Source: Maratus speciosus (taxonomy: Eukaryota; Arthropoda; Arachnida; Araneae; Salticidae). Taken from it: a DNA stretch of 64,000 bases. Below are positions 22,046 to 32,945 of the stretch, in pieces. A program made the position numbers and the translations under genes. The stretch covers positions 95,189,307 through 95,253,306 of the forward strand of contig OZ010800.1 in assembly GCA_963932465.1 (NCBI GenBank), in the 5' to 3' direction. The notes beneath the pieces were generated by a model, which made no database searches, was not told the origin of the DNA, and worked only from the letters and a program-made list of their open reading frames with translations. Position 1 is the stretch's first letter; each line of letters starts with the position of its first letter.

Positions 22046-22304
22046 TTAACACGTTAAGCGCCACGTCAGTCACCGGTGATTGACACTGAACTTTACGTTT
22101 AGAACGCGTCATTCACCGATGACTGACAGTCTAAAATATGATATAAAACTAAATATATATATATTGTTTTAAGTAATTACTGAAAATTTATTTAAAATTT
22201 AATTATCTTTTATTTATTACAGGATTATACTTTCTTAAAAATTACTTAAAACATTGTAAATTTTTCAGCTTCAATGTCAGTCCCTGTGGCACTCAACATG
22301 TTAA
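22046..22304. mobile_element. TTAA-flanked MITE (piggyBac-like)
   Basis: The 259-bp element begins TTAACACGTTAAGCGCCAC and ends with the inverse GTGGCACTCAACATGTTAA. Just inside the left end, CAGTCACCGGTGATTGACA echoes the repeat unit of the MITE at 21.0-21.6 kb, suggesting a related family. It encodes no protein. Confidence 0.65.
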
Positions 22305-24514
22305 AAATGAAGAATAAAAGTCTTTTGATGCCGGGTAACAGGGATGACTCGCAGTCTTTACTTCTGGTGAAAATCTAACAGACTGGTATTTAAAGATTCC
22401 AAGACCTATAAAGAGTATGTTATATCCTCTATCCTCTTTTTCTGAGCAAAATTTAAAGTGTCTCTATTCATGCTGTAATGCTACGGAACGAAATCAACTC
22501 AATCAACCGCACTAGTTAAAGAAAATTCTTTTGTTATTTCTTAAGACCAAATTACTTCCAAACAAAATATCATCCTCCAAAAGGATGGCTGTTTCATTAA
22601 AACAAAGAGATGTCAGGAATTATCTCGATAACGATTATCCAAATCGATAGATAGGCAGGCGGAATAGCTCTCAGAATAGCCTTTCAGGTTTCCAAATCGT
22701 GAAATAGTCATTTTTTCTATGTGGAAAATGCAATAGTTTAAAATACTCAATTTCACTGAAGTGTTAAAACAGTGAGATATGAAACGTGTCTCAGCCCCAT
22801 TTATGGCAGTCAGGCATGCGTTTCTGGATTACTGCTAAGAATTGGAAAGCTTCGAGATAGAGCCTTTTTGGATTGGGATAACTTTTTGCATGAAATTGAG
22901 TATTAAAATTTTATTTAGTCATATGTTGTTTAAGAAGTATCGTAGAACTTCTTTTTCCAGAATAGCCTTTCCAAAGATTGGCCCCAGAAACCTCTTTCCC
23001 ATTTGCAAGTTCACTGTTAAATCACATCTGAGGCTCCCCAGTTCAAAGTTCTTGTAACCAGACGAGGTCCATCCTCGGGAACTATTAAACAAGTATTTGA
23101 CGGTTTTCGAAATTTCGGTTCATTTTCTAGATAATGAGATTTAGATTAGAACTTTTGGAAGACCGTGTTTACTTGAAACTTAAATCTCAATATTAACATC
23201 AAAATCATCAAAATTTACTACATACGAACACACTTACACTGAATCACACTTTAATTTCAAGTTTGTTTAAATGAATAAAATAACAAAATATTTTTAATGT
23301 AAAGAAGGAAATTAACTGATCCGTTGAAATTTTTAATTGACTGTCGACATTTTTTCTCAGAATGATGGAATTATATTTCGAAGTTTAAAACACACACACA
23401 CAAAACGACTATACAAAGATACAGATAATTGGTGATAGGTAAAAGAATAAAAAAAACTAAATTCATGAATTTTATCAAAAAAATTATAAAACGTAACAAT
23501 AATGCTCTGTTATCATCAAAAAACTATCATTGTATATTACTCTAATATATGTTTTAGTAGTTCAAATACCCACAAAGAACTATGGATAGTAAACATTGTG
23601 CATTTCCTTCAAACTAAAATGGAGTTACAAGGATAAGTGAGTGTAAAAAGCACAGCAAAAGAGCTCTCCTATTGGATAATTTAATTTCAAATTGGATTAA
23701 CATATATACTTTAAATTATCACCTTTAAATATGGAATTTTGTGTCTTTCAATCTGATGGAGATGTTGGTGCAGCTGCAATCTTACAAAAAGGATTGGACT
23801 AATGTTATGCAATATTACACAACATCAACATGTGAGCCAAACGTGTCTAATTCTGGAAAGAAAATGCTTGTACGTATATGGGACTTTCAACAATGTTTTC
23901 ACTACAATAATGAAGTTCATTATATTAAATCCACAATCAATAAAATATGCCAATTTGCCATCGATCCAATTCTGAAACCTTCCCCACGCAAAGCATAGCA
24001 GCGTCCAACTAAATGTAAAAAAAATTAAATTCGCATAGTGTTTCATAAAAAGCCTCTTGTGTCATCATTTGGTGCAATAATATCGCATTTATTCCGAGTT
24101 TTAGATCATGCGGGAATAGCAAAAAACTTTCCATTACAGTGCTACCTGTTGAGTGATTTCCTATAAAATATACTGATGATCAATTTCTAAAAATGTTTTA
24201 ATATTTATGAAACTTCGTGGAATGTCGTGTGTTAGTGATTGAATTAGAGCTGGTGCAAATTACTTGTAACACATAGACAAGTTCCTGACAATTATTTTTC
24301 AAAATAATCAAATCGTATGCATGATATCTAAAACGTGCGAACCCACTAAAAAAGATAGTTTAGCTTCACTATATAAAATTTCGTTGCATTTGAAGTAATG
24401 CAGCATTATAGAAATGAAAACCGATCAATAACTAAGCTCAGATTACAGTGTATCTAAATTTATGGCTCTTTCCCGTAAATGAATTATAAATACCTGACAC
24501 ACAATTTTCAATTA
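22305..24514. other. AT-rich intergenic DNA
   Basis: There is a short AC-microsatellite near 23391-23402. An 85-codon frame at 23741-23998 has no recognisable domain or repeat partner, and I do not call it a gene. Confidence 0.45.
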
Positions 24515-25472
24515 GGGGAGATCGGGGCTAGTAGGCGCAGTTTTCAGTTATTGATTTTTATTAATCTTTTGTTTAAGTTTTTTATGAAACTTTAACTGTA
24601 CTTTTAAAGAACAGACATTGGGCTATAAATACCTAGAGTTTTGAGTGTGTAGCTTTTGTAGTTTATGTTTAGCGGGAGCCTAAAGTAAAAGGAAAATTGT
24701 GCGCCAACCTACCCCGTCACGGGGCAAGTTGCCTATACCTATGGGGTAAGTTGCCACACGCTTTATAAAAATTTAAATAAGACGCGCAGTTAAGAGAAAT
24801 CAATTTCATTATTACAGATAGGTTTAAACAAAGGCGTTATCGCCGTTCAATGTAAATTCTGAATTATACGGCCATAAAAATAATGAATAAAACATTAACA
24901 ATGAGTAACTTCTATCCTACCCGATATCATCATCAGAGTTACAGTTGTCACAAATAAAAAAACGAGTTTCTCAGTTTGGGCAAGCCTCGTGTGCCCAAAA
25001 TCTTGCATTGCAACCACTTTCCTCGGTGTTTTCTGTTTTTCAAGCTGCCAGCACACACCAGACATCGAGCCAGCTTGCCCCGTGATTAATGCGTCTACTA
25101 GCCCCATAATGAATTTCTTCACAAAAGGGACACGTAACCATCTAAGCATAAATAATCCTAGTAAATCACATATGGGGTAGGTACAGATAATCATACACTA
25201 AGAAAAACTGCGCAAGTTAACTAGCAATTATTAAGATAAGTATTAGAAATTAGAAAAAGAATGAAGCAACAAAAAATTACTTATGAGTGCAAAAAACAGA
25301 AAAATCGTAATAAATGTCCACTGAACGTAGGTAACGCTGCAAAACTACAATGAGGATTGTAAAAAGCAAGAAGAAAGGTACTCTGTGACTGGTTGCGTAA
25401 TCTATTCACAAACAGCCGATTTATAAGGACTGCGTCTACTTACCCCTGTAGCCAACTAGCCCCGGTCTCCCC
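24515..25472. mobile_element. TA-flanked DNA transposon remnant with pogo-like zinc finger
   Basis: The inverted ends GGGGAGATCGGGGCTAGTAG (24515) and ACTAGCCCCGGTCTCCCC (to 25472) are flanked by TA on both sides, as for the Tc1/mariner/pogo superfamily. Inner GGGGCAAGTTG / GGGGTAAGTTG motifs near 24722-24750 are sub-terminal repeats. At 958 bp it is too short for a complete element. It retains a scrambled C-terminal zinc finger (next entry) but no recognisable DDE catalytic domain. Confidence 0.65.
24900..25100 (-). pseudogene. broken PHD-type zinc finger of a transposase
   Basis: Read across two minus-strand frames, the segment gives CLVCAGS..KWLQC, then RFWAHEACPN, a stop, then RFFICDNCNSDDD. 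The cysteine and histidine spacing (CxxC, C, H-x-x-C, CxxC) with the W-A-H-E-x-C signature is that of a PHD-like finger. Such fingers are found at the C-terminus of some insect pogo-like DDE transposases. A frameshift lies between the first and second halves. The 99-codon minus frame here covers only part of it in the wrong frame. Confidence 0.5.
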
Positions 25473-25599
25473 TATGTTATAATTAACATTAACAACATAT
25501 TAAAATTTCTTTGCTTTCACGTTCAATTATCCTTCATTTAAATTATTACAGGAAATAATAAAAAATTGTTGCAACATTTACAGTGCATAGACCGTGGTA

Positions 25600-27115
25600 A
25601 ATTCAGCTTTTTGTGATATAAAAAGAACTATAATTGCTATGGACTCAATCATTCTTAATCTAAACAGGAAAGAAAAATCATGCGTTAAAAATAGATTATG
25701 AAACACGTTTCAACACTTCCAGAATGCTTTAACAGAACTTCGTTATTTAGGGAAAATGTTATATAAGATAACTAAGCAAACATTTTAGAAAACGCATAAA
25801 ACATTTGAAAAACAGATTTCAGCAGTTACAATCCATAGCAAATATATATTCCAATTCTTTTGAACAGTCCTGTATTTGATTAGTAGGTTGATATATGTAG
25901 TATATAATGGGGAAATTTAGTTTAGCAAGAAATCGCGTAACAGGTTGAAATTTCTGTTTCAGCAATTTATACTAATAAATGGAAACATACTTTTGTAGAA
26001 CCCTGTAGTTTAGCTAGTACCTTTATTACACGCCACTATTTAGCTAAAGTTTAATTCAAACTAAAGCGCTCTTAAAACTTCTGAAATCACATTTCCAGAA
26101 AGTATAATTTATAGACGCCATATATCCGACTCTTTGAAAAACCATTTTTACAATTTTATCTATGTTCTACAAACATTTCTTATTAAAATAACTGCAGTTG
26201 AGCTTAAAAATGCATAACTTATTAAAAAAGAAACATTTAAGCAATTTGCAGCCATACCCAATAACCATTAAGTATTCTTTTATGTAGCCCTGTATATGAA
26301 TTACAGCATTTATGCACATAATATACTATGCATAAATATAGTGAAACATAAAAACGCTTAACAGTGATTAAAAAGGCATTTCCAGCAATCATCGCTACTG
26401 TAAAGTACTTTGGATATAATATAGTATCTAAAATATTTTGTATGTCCCTGTAAATGCTATGCACTTCGTTTTATACATGAAATAAGTTATCGTAAACCTC
26501 AGCGGCGTATATCAATTTCATTCTACATGAAATAATTTAACATAATTAAAATACGCCGCAAACAATTCCTTCCACCTCTATATCATTATATAACGGAATT
26601 GTTTTGTATGTTCCTGTATATGAATAATAACTATTCTTTGCAACGCATATTCTACAGAATGCATATTTTTGTGCACTGGATAAATGCATATAAATTTTAT
26701 TATATTTGAAAGCATGTAAAATCATTAAAAATCATTTTAAATGATTAATTCATTTTAAATTTTTCATTTTTATTTTTAAATTATGTGAAAATATTTTCTA
26801 TCGTGTATGATTTTGGGAATGTCGCCGTTGGTGCGACGAAACGATCGTCAATCTTAATAAATGATATTTTATCACTTTATAGCATTATTTTACTTAACCA
26901 TTTTAAATGATTTTTTTCCATAGGCAGTAATGTAATGGAAGATTTTCACTTTCCCTGTACATGAACTAAAACTGCTACAAACTTCATTTGAAATAGGGAA
27001 CGTGCTATGGTATACATTAATAACATCCAAAAATTTCAAGGCAATCCGGGTATATTTACGTGAGTTAGAGCAAGGACAGACGGCCAGACAGGCAGACGCA
27101 CAGACACACCGAAGT
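25600..27115 (-). repeat. degenerate tandem array (about 165 bp) ending in a TGTC-type microsatellite
   Basis: A CCTGTA(T/A)ATGA-like anchor recurs at 25868, 26001, 26288, 26446, 26612 and 26953, giving steps near 133-166 bp or twice that where one copy has decayed. Between anchors are recurring blocks such as GCATAA.., AC.GC.GTTA and ATTTC.A.AAT. At the right edge a GACAGACGGCCAGACAGGCA run (27077-27108) is the reverse of the TGTC microsatellites at 13.5 and 33.0 kb. Read on the minus strand, the order is therefore microsatellite then minisatellite, as in those loci. Confidence 0.55.
26809..26853 (+). ncRNA. decayed hammerhead-like motif
   Basis: The layout matches the PLE hammerheads in this window: stem I halves GATT and AATC, a 7-base core slot (TTGGGAA, only partly like CTGATGA), a good stem II GTCGC/GCGAC, GAA, self-complementary ACGATCGT as stem III, and C at the cleavage position. 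The core is too degenerate to expect activity. It probably marks an old PLE fragment inside the tandem array. Confidence 0.3.
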
Positions 27116-27399
27116 CATAAACACTTTCAACTTTTTGGGGAAGTGTTAAAAATACAAGACAACATAGGATGTGTAAAAAAAAATATGTAAAAGAATAAAA
27201 GAATAATCAAATAAATTATAAAAAATATTTTAAATTTAGTAATAAATAATTGCAAAACAACATAGTATGCATAAACCAGTAATTGACCAGTGAGCCAAAA
27301 AACCCTAAAAAAACTAAATCGTTAAACTACAATTAAAGGAACTATCGGCCTAATGGGTGACCCAAAATTCACGCAAGAAGTAATTTCGAGAGAAAACGC

Positions 27400-28021
27400 A
27401 GGTTTATAATTAAAACTAGGGAGTTTTTTATTGATTCATAAAATATATTATGTAGTAAATAAAGTACATAATGTATATAATTACATAAAGTATATTATGT
27501 AAAGTAAATTATATAGACTAGCCTATCTGGTAAATGCATCCACGGTTTTGCTGGAACATACGCACCTTTTGTTGAATTTGTTCATGACCGTTTTGCATAA
27601 ATATGGCTGAATTTCGTTGATGCACCAATCCCTTTCCTACTTCAAGGAGTAGTTGGTTATGGGTTTGTTAGCAAAAATTTTAGACTTAAATAAACTCTAA
27701 TGAAAAATGTCCAATTGCTTTAAATCGCATGATCTGTGCGGCCAATTCTGATCACCAAAAAGGAAATTATACGACCAGGAAATGACTCTTGCAGTAATTG
27801 AATTATTTATCGGGCTGTACGGCATGTGGTACAGTTTTGTTAAACAATGCCGCCCACATCCGTATCTTGCAATTTAGGCTCAAAATTACAATATTGTATG
27901 AATTTTGGGACACCCATGAATGCCATGGAGGACATTTACCCGATATGCTATTCCATACATAACCCTATAATGTATACTTTATGAATCAATAAAAAAAGTT
28001 ACGATTTTTAATTAAAAACCT
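27400..28021 (-). mobile_element. internally deleted mariner-like element
   Basis: The inverted ends are CAGGTTTATAATTAAAA (27400) and its mirror TTTTTAATTAAAAACCTG (to 28021). They extend inward through TTTTTTATTGATTCATAAA, giving repeats of about 57 bp. Only the C-terminal part of a transposase is left. At about 620 bp the element is a deletion derivative. Confidence 0.75.
27525..27830 (-). pseudogene. C-terminal fragment of mariner-like transposase
   Basis: The minus-strand reading gives RVISW.., GDQNWPHRSCDLKQLDIFH, a stop, KSKIFANKPITNYSLK and CINEIQPYLCKTVMNKFNKR. This matches the end of mariner-type transposases, where the last catalytic aspartate lies in the (R/K)SPDLTPLDFFLWG segment. 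Here that segment is SCDLKQLDIFH, so the aspartate is probably kept although the motif is damaged. In-frame stops and the missing first two thirds make it inactive. Confidence 0.75.
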
Positions 28022-28288
28022 GTCTATCAAAATAAACTTTTTTGTGAATTTTGGGAAATCCTTTATTTTGTTTGGTAGAAATGCATAGCTGTCAGCTGTT
28101 CCGGATTTTTGCTACCATTATTTCCGAAAAGAAAGGTTTGTCTTATTTAATCTCAGAAACCATCAGGTTAGATAAAGCAAATTTTAATATTAAAATTTAG
28201 TAGTTATAAAAATCCGTAATATTTGTCAGCTTTTAAAATAATGTAATAAAATACATTTTTCAACCAAAATAAGTAGTATATGCATGCA

Positions 28289-28432
28289 TTATTTTTTACT
28301 TTCTTCGATTTTGTGTCGCACTGGGCAGTCGCTGAGGAATCGTTCTTTATTGGCGAACTCATCCAATTTTAATGTCTTGATCATCTGGGTGAAATCCTGA
28401 GTACGTTCGTAACGGAAAATTTTCAGATGTTT
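28289..28432 (-). CDS. coding-like C-terminal exon, family unknown
   Basis: The minus-strand frame reads KHLKIFRYERTQDFTQMI, then KTLKLDEFANKERFLSDC, then PVRHKIEESKK and a stop. It has a balanced, strongly charged composition unlike the chance frames around it, and it is more GC-rich than its flanks. A possible splice acceptor (TTTCACCCAG) would start the exon at ATGATCAAG. A frame stop lies just before the lysine at 28432, so the true exon may be shorter. An AATAAG/ATTAAA-like signal follows about 130 bp downstream. It could be the last exon of a host gene whose other exons lie outside the window or are undetected. I recognise no family. Confidence 0.3.
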   Translation of the reverse strand, partial: KHLKIFRYERTQDFTQMIKTLKLDEFANKERFLSDCPVRHKIEESKK

Positions 28433-29663
28433 TTACCATTTGATTTCATATATATCGTAATCTAAATGATATATCAGGCTCTTTGAAAAAAGGCCGGATA
28501 ATTAGAGAAACATCAGCAAATTACTCTGCTTAACGTTACACGCACAAAACTAAAATTACGATGTATCCGAAATCCTAAATATTTCGCAAATCTTTATAAA
28601 TAAAATTAATTTACATGACTTTTGAATGTCGAATAACACATTACACCTCAATATCCATCAAACAAAATAGTGCGCAATGAGTCAGAAATGGAAAAATATT
28701 TCGGAGTGTAGCAATATCAGAAGAAAATTTTCAGTGCAAGAAGTATAACAAGAACTATTTAAATAACAATTTTTTAGGCAAAACATTTCAATAAAAATAG
28801 AAAAGTAAATGGGGAAATCAAAATGTATTTTAAACTGTGACGAAATATATACTTTTCGTCTTTTCAAATAATATCCTTACACATAGCTGAAAAGGCTAGT
28901 ACGTAAAGAAAATATAATAATGAGTTATGATAAATGTAATATGTGTGATTTAAATATATTAAAATATTTTCTATAATGTATAGTTTATTAAAACACGACG
29001 TTGTTTAATTTTTGCATTCAATGAACATTTGTAATCCTCAGACTTAAATAATAGTAATCTCAACTTTGTTAATGCTTCTATTTTAAAGTGTAAAATATTG
29101 GAATTGAATATTAAAATAAAATGAAAAACTTATTTTATAAAACATCATGTTTTTAATATACATATCAAAACATTGTATTACGTTGTTAGCATAAGGTTTG
29201 CATTCTTACTTTTAAATTCTAAATCTTTAAGATTAACAAATTAAGATATATTTTAATATTATTTGTAAATATATATTTTTATTTCAAAAAGTTGATCTTT
29301 CAATCTGTAAAAGTCCATAAAAGAGAAAAGTAATTATTTTCGATTATTTTAGGTGTAGGTTAATTCATTCTTGCAAATTTATTCACAGAGAAAATTTAGT
29401 ACTGCAGCAAAATTCGTTCGAAAAATCAGTTAGAGTAAAGGAATAGATTTTCTTATTAAAAATACTGAAAATACAATTAAATTGATTGTCATCTTCCAAG
29501 TTAGTGACTATGTATGTCTATTTCAAAAAAATAAAAAATACCGCACACTGCTGTATGGTAAATTACCAGAAGCGCCAAAAGGCGTTAACTATTATTAAAA
29601 TTTAATAAAAAGTTATTGTCGTACGTAAGTTCTGTTTGGAAGAAATTGTACGAGAGAAGAGCC
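28433..29663. other. AT-rich intergenic DNA
   Basis: I see no supported gene, terminal repeat or array here. Confidence 0.5.
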
Positions 29664-30777
29664 TTATACAGGGCGTTTCATAAAAGAAAGGCAAAAGTTC
29701 AAAAGATGATAGTACACATCCAAACAAAGAACTTTCATCAAGGAATGCATGGTCGAAAATAAAACCCAAAGGTGCTGGCGCATTTGGAAACTTGATCCAT
29801 GCAAACGTTAAATCTCCATTCCTGTTTCGAGTTATAATAGCATACAGATGCGATATGAGGAAGAAGAAGACTGCGTATAAAACATTTCGCCTCGATTAGT
29901 ACATAAAAGCCGCTGCAACTGTCAATAGCTGTACGAACGTATCGGGAGGTGTCGCCTATCACTAATACGTTAAAGGCCGATATGCATTTTATCTAGGGAA
30001 CTGCAAATGGAAAGGACTCAGAGAGTAAACGATATTGTATCAAGAGCTGTTTCCCAGCAGGCGGTTGCCCGACAGTAAAACACTTGAGCGCTTGTACTGA
30101 CAGTTGTGTGAGACTGGAACATTTCTTGCTTCTGGCTCGGATGCAGGTGGAGCAAAGACGGACAGAACGTTATTTGTGGAAGAAGCCATTCTGGATATGG
30201 TGGCTGAAAAGCCAAGTACGAGAAGACGAACAGTGGCTACACAATTACTTAGTATCACACTCCACAACATGACAAGTACAAAAAGATAAACGTTATCATG
30301 TTCAATGAGTTCAGGATCTGACTGTAAGGGATTATCCTCGCCGTGTGGAATTCGCAAGCTGGTTTCTGAAGCAGAACACAGTAAATCCAGATTTTGGGCC
30401 AAACGTTCTTTTTACGGATGAATGTACCTTCACACGTGAATATTCATTTAACAAACACAATCAACATATATAGGCAGACGTCAATCCGCGTGTCGCTGAT
30501 TCATATGTTTATCGGCGACGCTTTTGTATCAATGCTTGGGTAGGAATAATCGAAACCCATCTACTCGGATCTTATCTTCTTCTACAACGACTTGATGGCA
30601 AAAAATATCTTACATTTCTGCAACAGGTGCTGCCAGACCTTCTGAAAGTCGTTCCCCCACACATCCGGCGGGTAATGAGGTTACCCGACCATGCATTTTT
30701 TGATGAATGTTGTTTGTTTCGATATGTACTATCAGCTGTTAAACTTTTGCCCATCTGTTATGAAATACCCTGTATAA
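29664..30777 (+). mobile_element. mariner-like element with 92-bp terminal inverted repeats
   Basis: The left repeat (29664-29755) starts TTATACAGGGCGTTTCATAA and ends ATGCATGGTCG. The right repeat (30686-30777) is its mirror, ending ATGAAATACCCTGTATAA. The repeats are about 80% alike over 92 bp. The element is 1,114 bp and carries a transposase lacking its last third. It is the same broad family as the remnant at 27.4-28.0 kb but has different ends. Confidence 0.85.
29975..30685 (+). pseudogene. mariner-like transposase pseudogene, 3' part deleted
   Basis: Read across frames, the N-terminal helix-turn-helix region begins near MHFI..GNCKWK and continues LYQELFPSRRLP, ETGTFLASGSDAGGAKTDRT, FVEEAILDMVAEKPS and RTVATQL. 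After a frameshift the DDE domain follows: DYPRRVEFASWFLKQN, GPNVLFTDECTFTRE (first aspartate kept, near 30405-30440), NKHNQHI, ADVNPRV, then LLLQRLDGKKYLTFLQQVLP and VPPHIRRVM. The conserved QHDGAPAHF and later segments are missing: the sequence jumps straight into the right terminal repeat at 30686. It cannot be active. The family is widespread in arthropod genomes. Confidence 0.85.
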
Positions 30778-31812
30778 GCAAATAGAAAATAAGTTCTAAA
30801 AATTTCCCATGGATGGCGCTACACCTGAAATGCTAAAGAATGGACATAATGCATAGTATTACATTGCAATACATATTTACACATACGGATAGTGTCATAT
30901 GCAGCACGTATTATTAGAATGAAATTTTCTTCCATGTTTAAATTTTGCCTTTTTAGTCCATCCTATCAAATAATAACAACACACACCTGTTAAAAAGAAA
31001 AAAATTCAAACGAACAGTAGAACACATATGATTTTTTTTATTAATGGCGACGTCTGTGATGCATTGCATGCTGGTTTCCTTTTTAGGAGATTTTTATTTA
31101 GCATTATTGGCGGTCGTATCGCCACGTATGAAATTCTTTTAACTAACTTTTTTTTCATAAACAAAACTTTAGATCATGAGAATACTTTTTGTCTAAATCG
31201 CACTCTCTTATGCCAATTATGTGATATTTCATTGTACTTCAGAATTCATAAACGACATTCGGCTCACATAAAACTGTATAAAGCGTTTTAAGTCATTGAC
31301 AATTTTTGAACAAAATTATATTAAACATTTTGAAAGCATACATTTGTTGGTGCTATTTTGTCGGGTTTAATATTTTTACTTTGTGACTACTAGTACCAGG
31401 AGCCTAACTATGTTATATATTTAAAAAAAATCGTTTACATACTTTTGTTAGTGCGATTTTGCTTGAGGTTAATTTTTTTACTGTAAGACTACTAGGACAA
31501 GTGACCTAACTTTTATTAATCAATCTTAAAAAGCATTAAAACCATTAGTTCCAAGGTAGCTATATTGAATGTATATAAACTTCCAGACCGTCCAGATTGA
31601 AAAAAAAGAAAATAATGGAAAAAGAAAAAATAGTAGATTCAGCAAATTCACTGCAAAGAAATATCAAAATGTATTAATTTTCATAAAGCCGAATGCACTG
31701 CTCCTTATGCATACCCTATTAGCATCCGTTAAAATCCAATCATATAAATTTACAAAAAAAAAGTTCTGACTTTTAAATTTTCTACTCATTAAATTGCATT
31801 GTATATCTTATT
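30778..31812. repeat. AT-rich DNA with one local tandem duplication
   Basis: Two copies of about 100 bp (31327-31407 and 31430-31510) share CATACTTTTGTTAGTGC-like and TTTACT.T..GACTACTAG blocks and both end CCTAACT. Nothing else is supported. Confidence 0.5.
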
Positions 31813-32087
31813 CATATATATATCGTCGCCTCAGACCAATAGTAGGGCATCTTGTCATAATAAACAATGATATGTCTGAATTACTGCATTAATAACTGTG
31901 TTTGTATCTAGGGGAACTACTTCTGAAACACAAAGTTATATTTAATGCTATGTCTCAGATCTGTTTTATAAAAATTACCTATTATCAGACTAGGTGGAAA
32001 CACAGTTTCTTCATAGCAGTAAGTCGGACATCTCATTTTCGATTATTACTAGATGCCCTACTGTTGTTCTGAGGCGGCGATATATGT
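31813..32087. mobile_element. MITE with about 85-bp inverted repeats
   Basis: The left arm reads TATATCGTCGCCTCAGACCA, then AGTAGGGCATCT and onward to ACTGTG. The right arm is the mirror, with AGATGCCCTACTGTTGTTCT and GAGGCGGCGATATATG. The arms are about 80% alike over about 85 bp, in a ~275-bp element with no coding capacity. The superfamily is unclear; the ends lie in a TA-rich run. Confidence 0.7.
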
Positions 32088-32562
32088 TACTTTAAAATTC
32101 GAATATTAGTAAATCCTATGTTTTACCGGTAAATCATATCATTTACCAAAGTGAGTTTGTTAAACGTCCGGTATGATCTTCTAAACGCTTCCATTTCCGG
32201 CTTTTAATAAGGCGTTTTGGTAAAAGTTAGGATATACCGACTACATTTGGTAAGACTCCGATAGGATTGGCGATTATGGGGCGATAAACATATCGCAGCC
32301 CATTTTGCAGCTATCTGTCATACTTTCCCCTCAACACGTTTATCTTCTTTCAGTTCATTTATAAAATAATTGTAAATTTCACTTATTAAATGAAAGTTGC
32401 TATCCTAGTTATTATTTATTAATTCGTAAAAATGACCATAAACAATTTTCTACATAATATCATTCATTATTTTGTAACGAATAACACAAAATGTATTATG
32501 GCAAAAAGAAAATTATTCTTGGTCTTAGCTACTCATATTTTTCTGAACTTGCCTGAAGTTAA

Positions 32563-32850
32563 CCCACATAGCACATTTGCCTCCCCAGGAAGATTTACAA
32601 TAAAACACCATCATCCCCCTGGCATCCCTGAGGATGCAGAAAATTGCCACCAGGAGGTTCTCAGGATCAGAAAATGTCTGTCTTGCAGCATCCTGGAGGG
32701 TCCCCAGGACCTCCTTTAGGTCCTGGGGACCCTCCAGGCCTTATGCATCGCCAGGACATCCCCAGGACCTCCTTTAGGGCCCTCCCCGGGAAGTTCCGGG
32801 GAAGATTTTAGGAAGTGATACTGTAGGATTTTGGGAAACTTCAAGGTCAC
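32563..32850. repeat. GC-rich CCAGGA-type repeat with perfect hairpin
   Basis: A GC-rich block in AT-rich surroundings, beginning CCCACATAGCACAT, contains many CCCCAGGA / TCCTGGGG motifs. It holds a perfect 21-bp inverted repeat (32692-32712 and 32718-32738) with a 5-base CCTTT loop. Part of the unit is repeated just downstream (CCCCAGGACCTCCTTTAGG at 32759). Related blocks lie at 38.0-38.5 kb. Confidence 0.7.
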
Positions 32851-32945
32851 TTAATATGCCACAAAAAAATTTGAAGCTATGGTTTGCAGTAATTAATGTA
32901 AAACAATTTAATTATTTTTTTCAAAAATAAATACGTTATTTTTTA

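Noticed and set aside
23741..23998. 85-codon plus-strand frame starting MSFNLMEM
   Set aside because: No domain, no repeat partner and no splice or promoter context; its length is within chance in AT-rich DNA with few GC-type stops.
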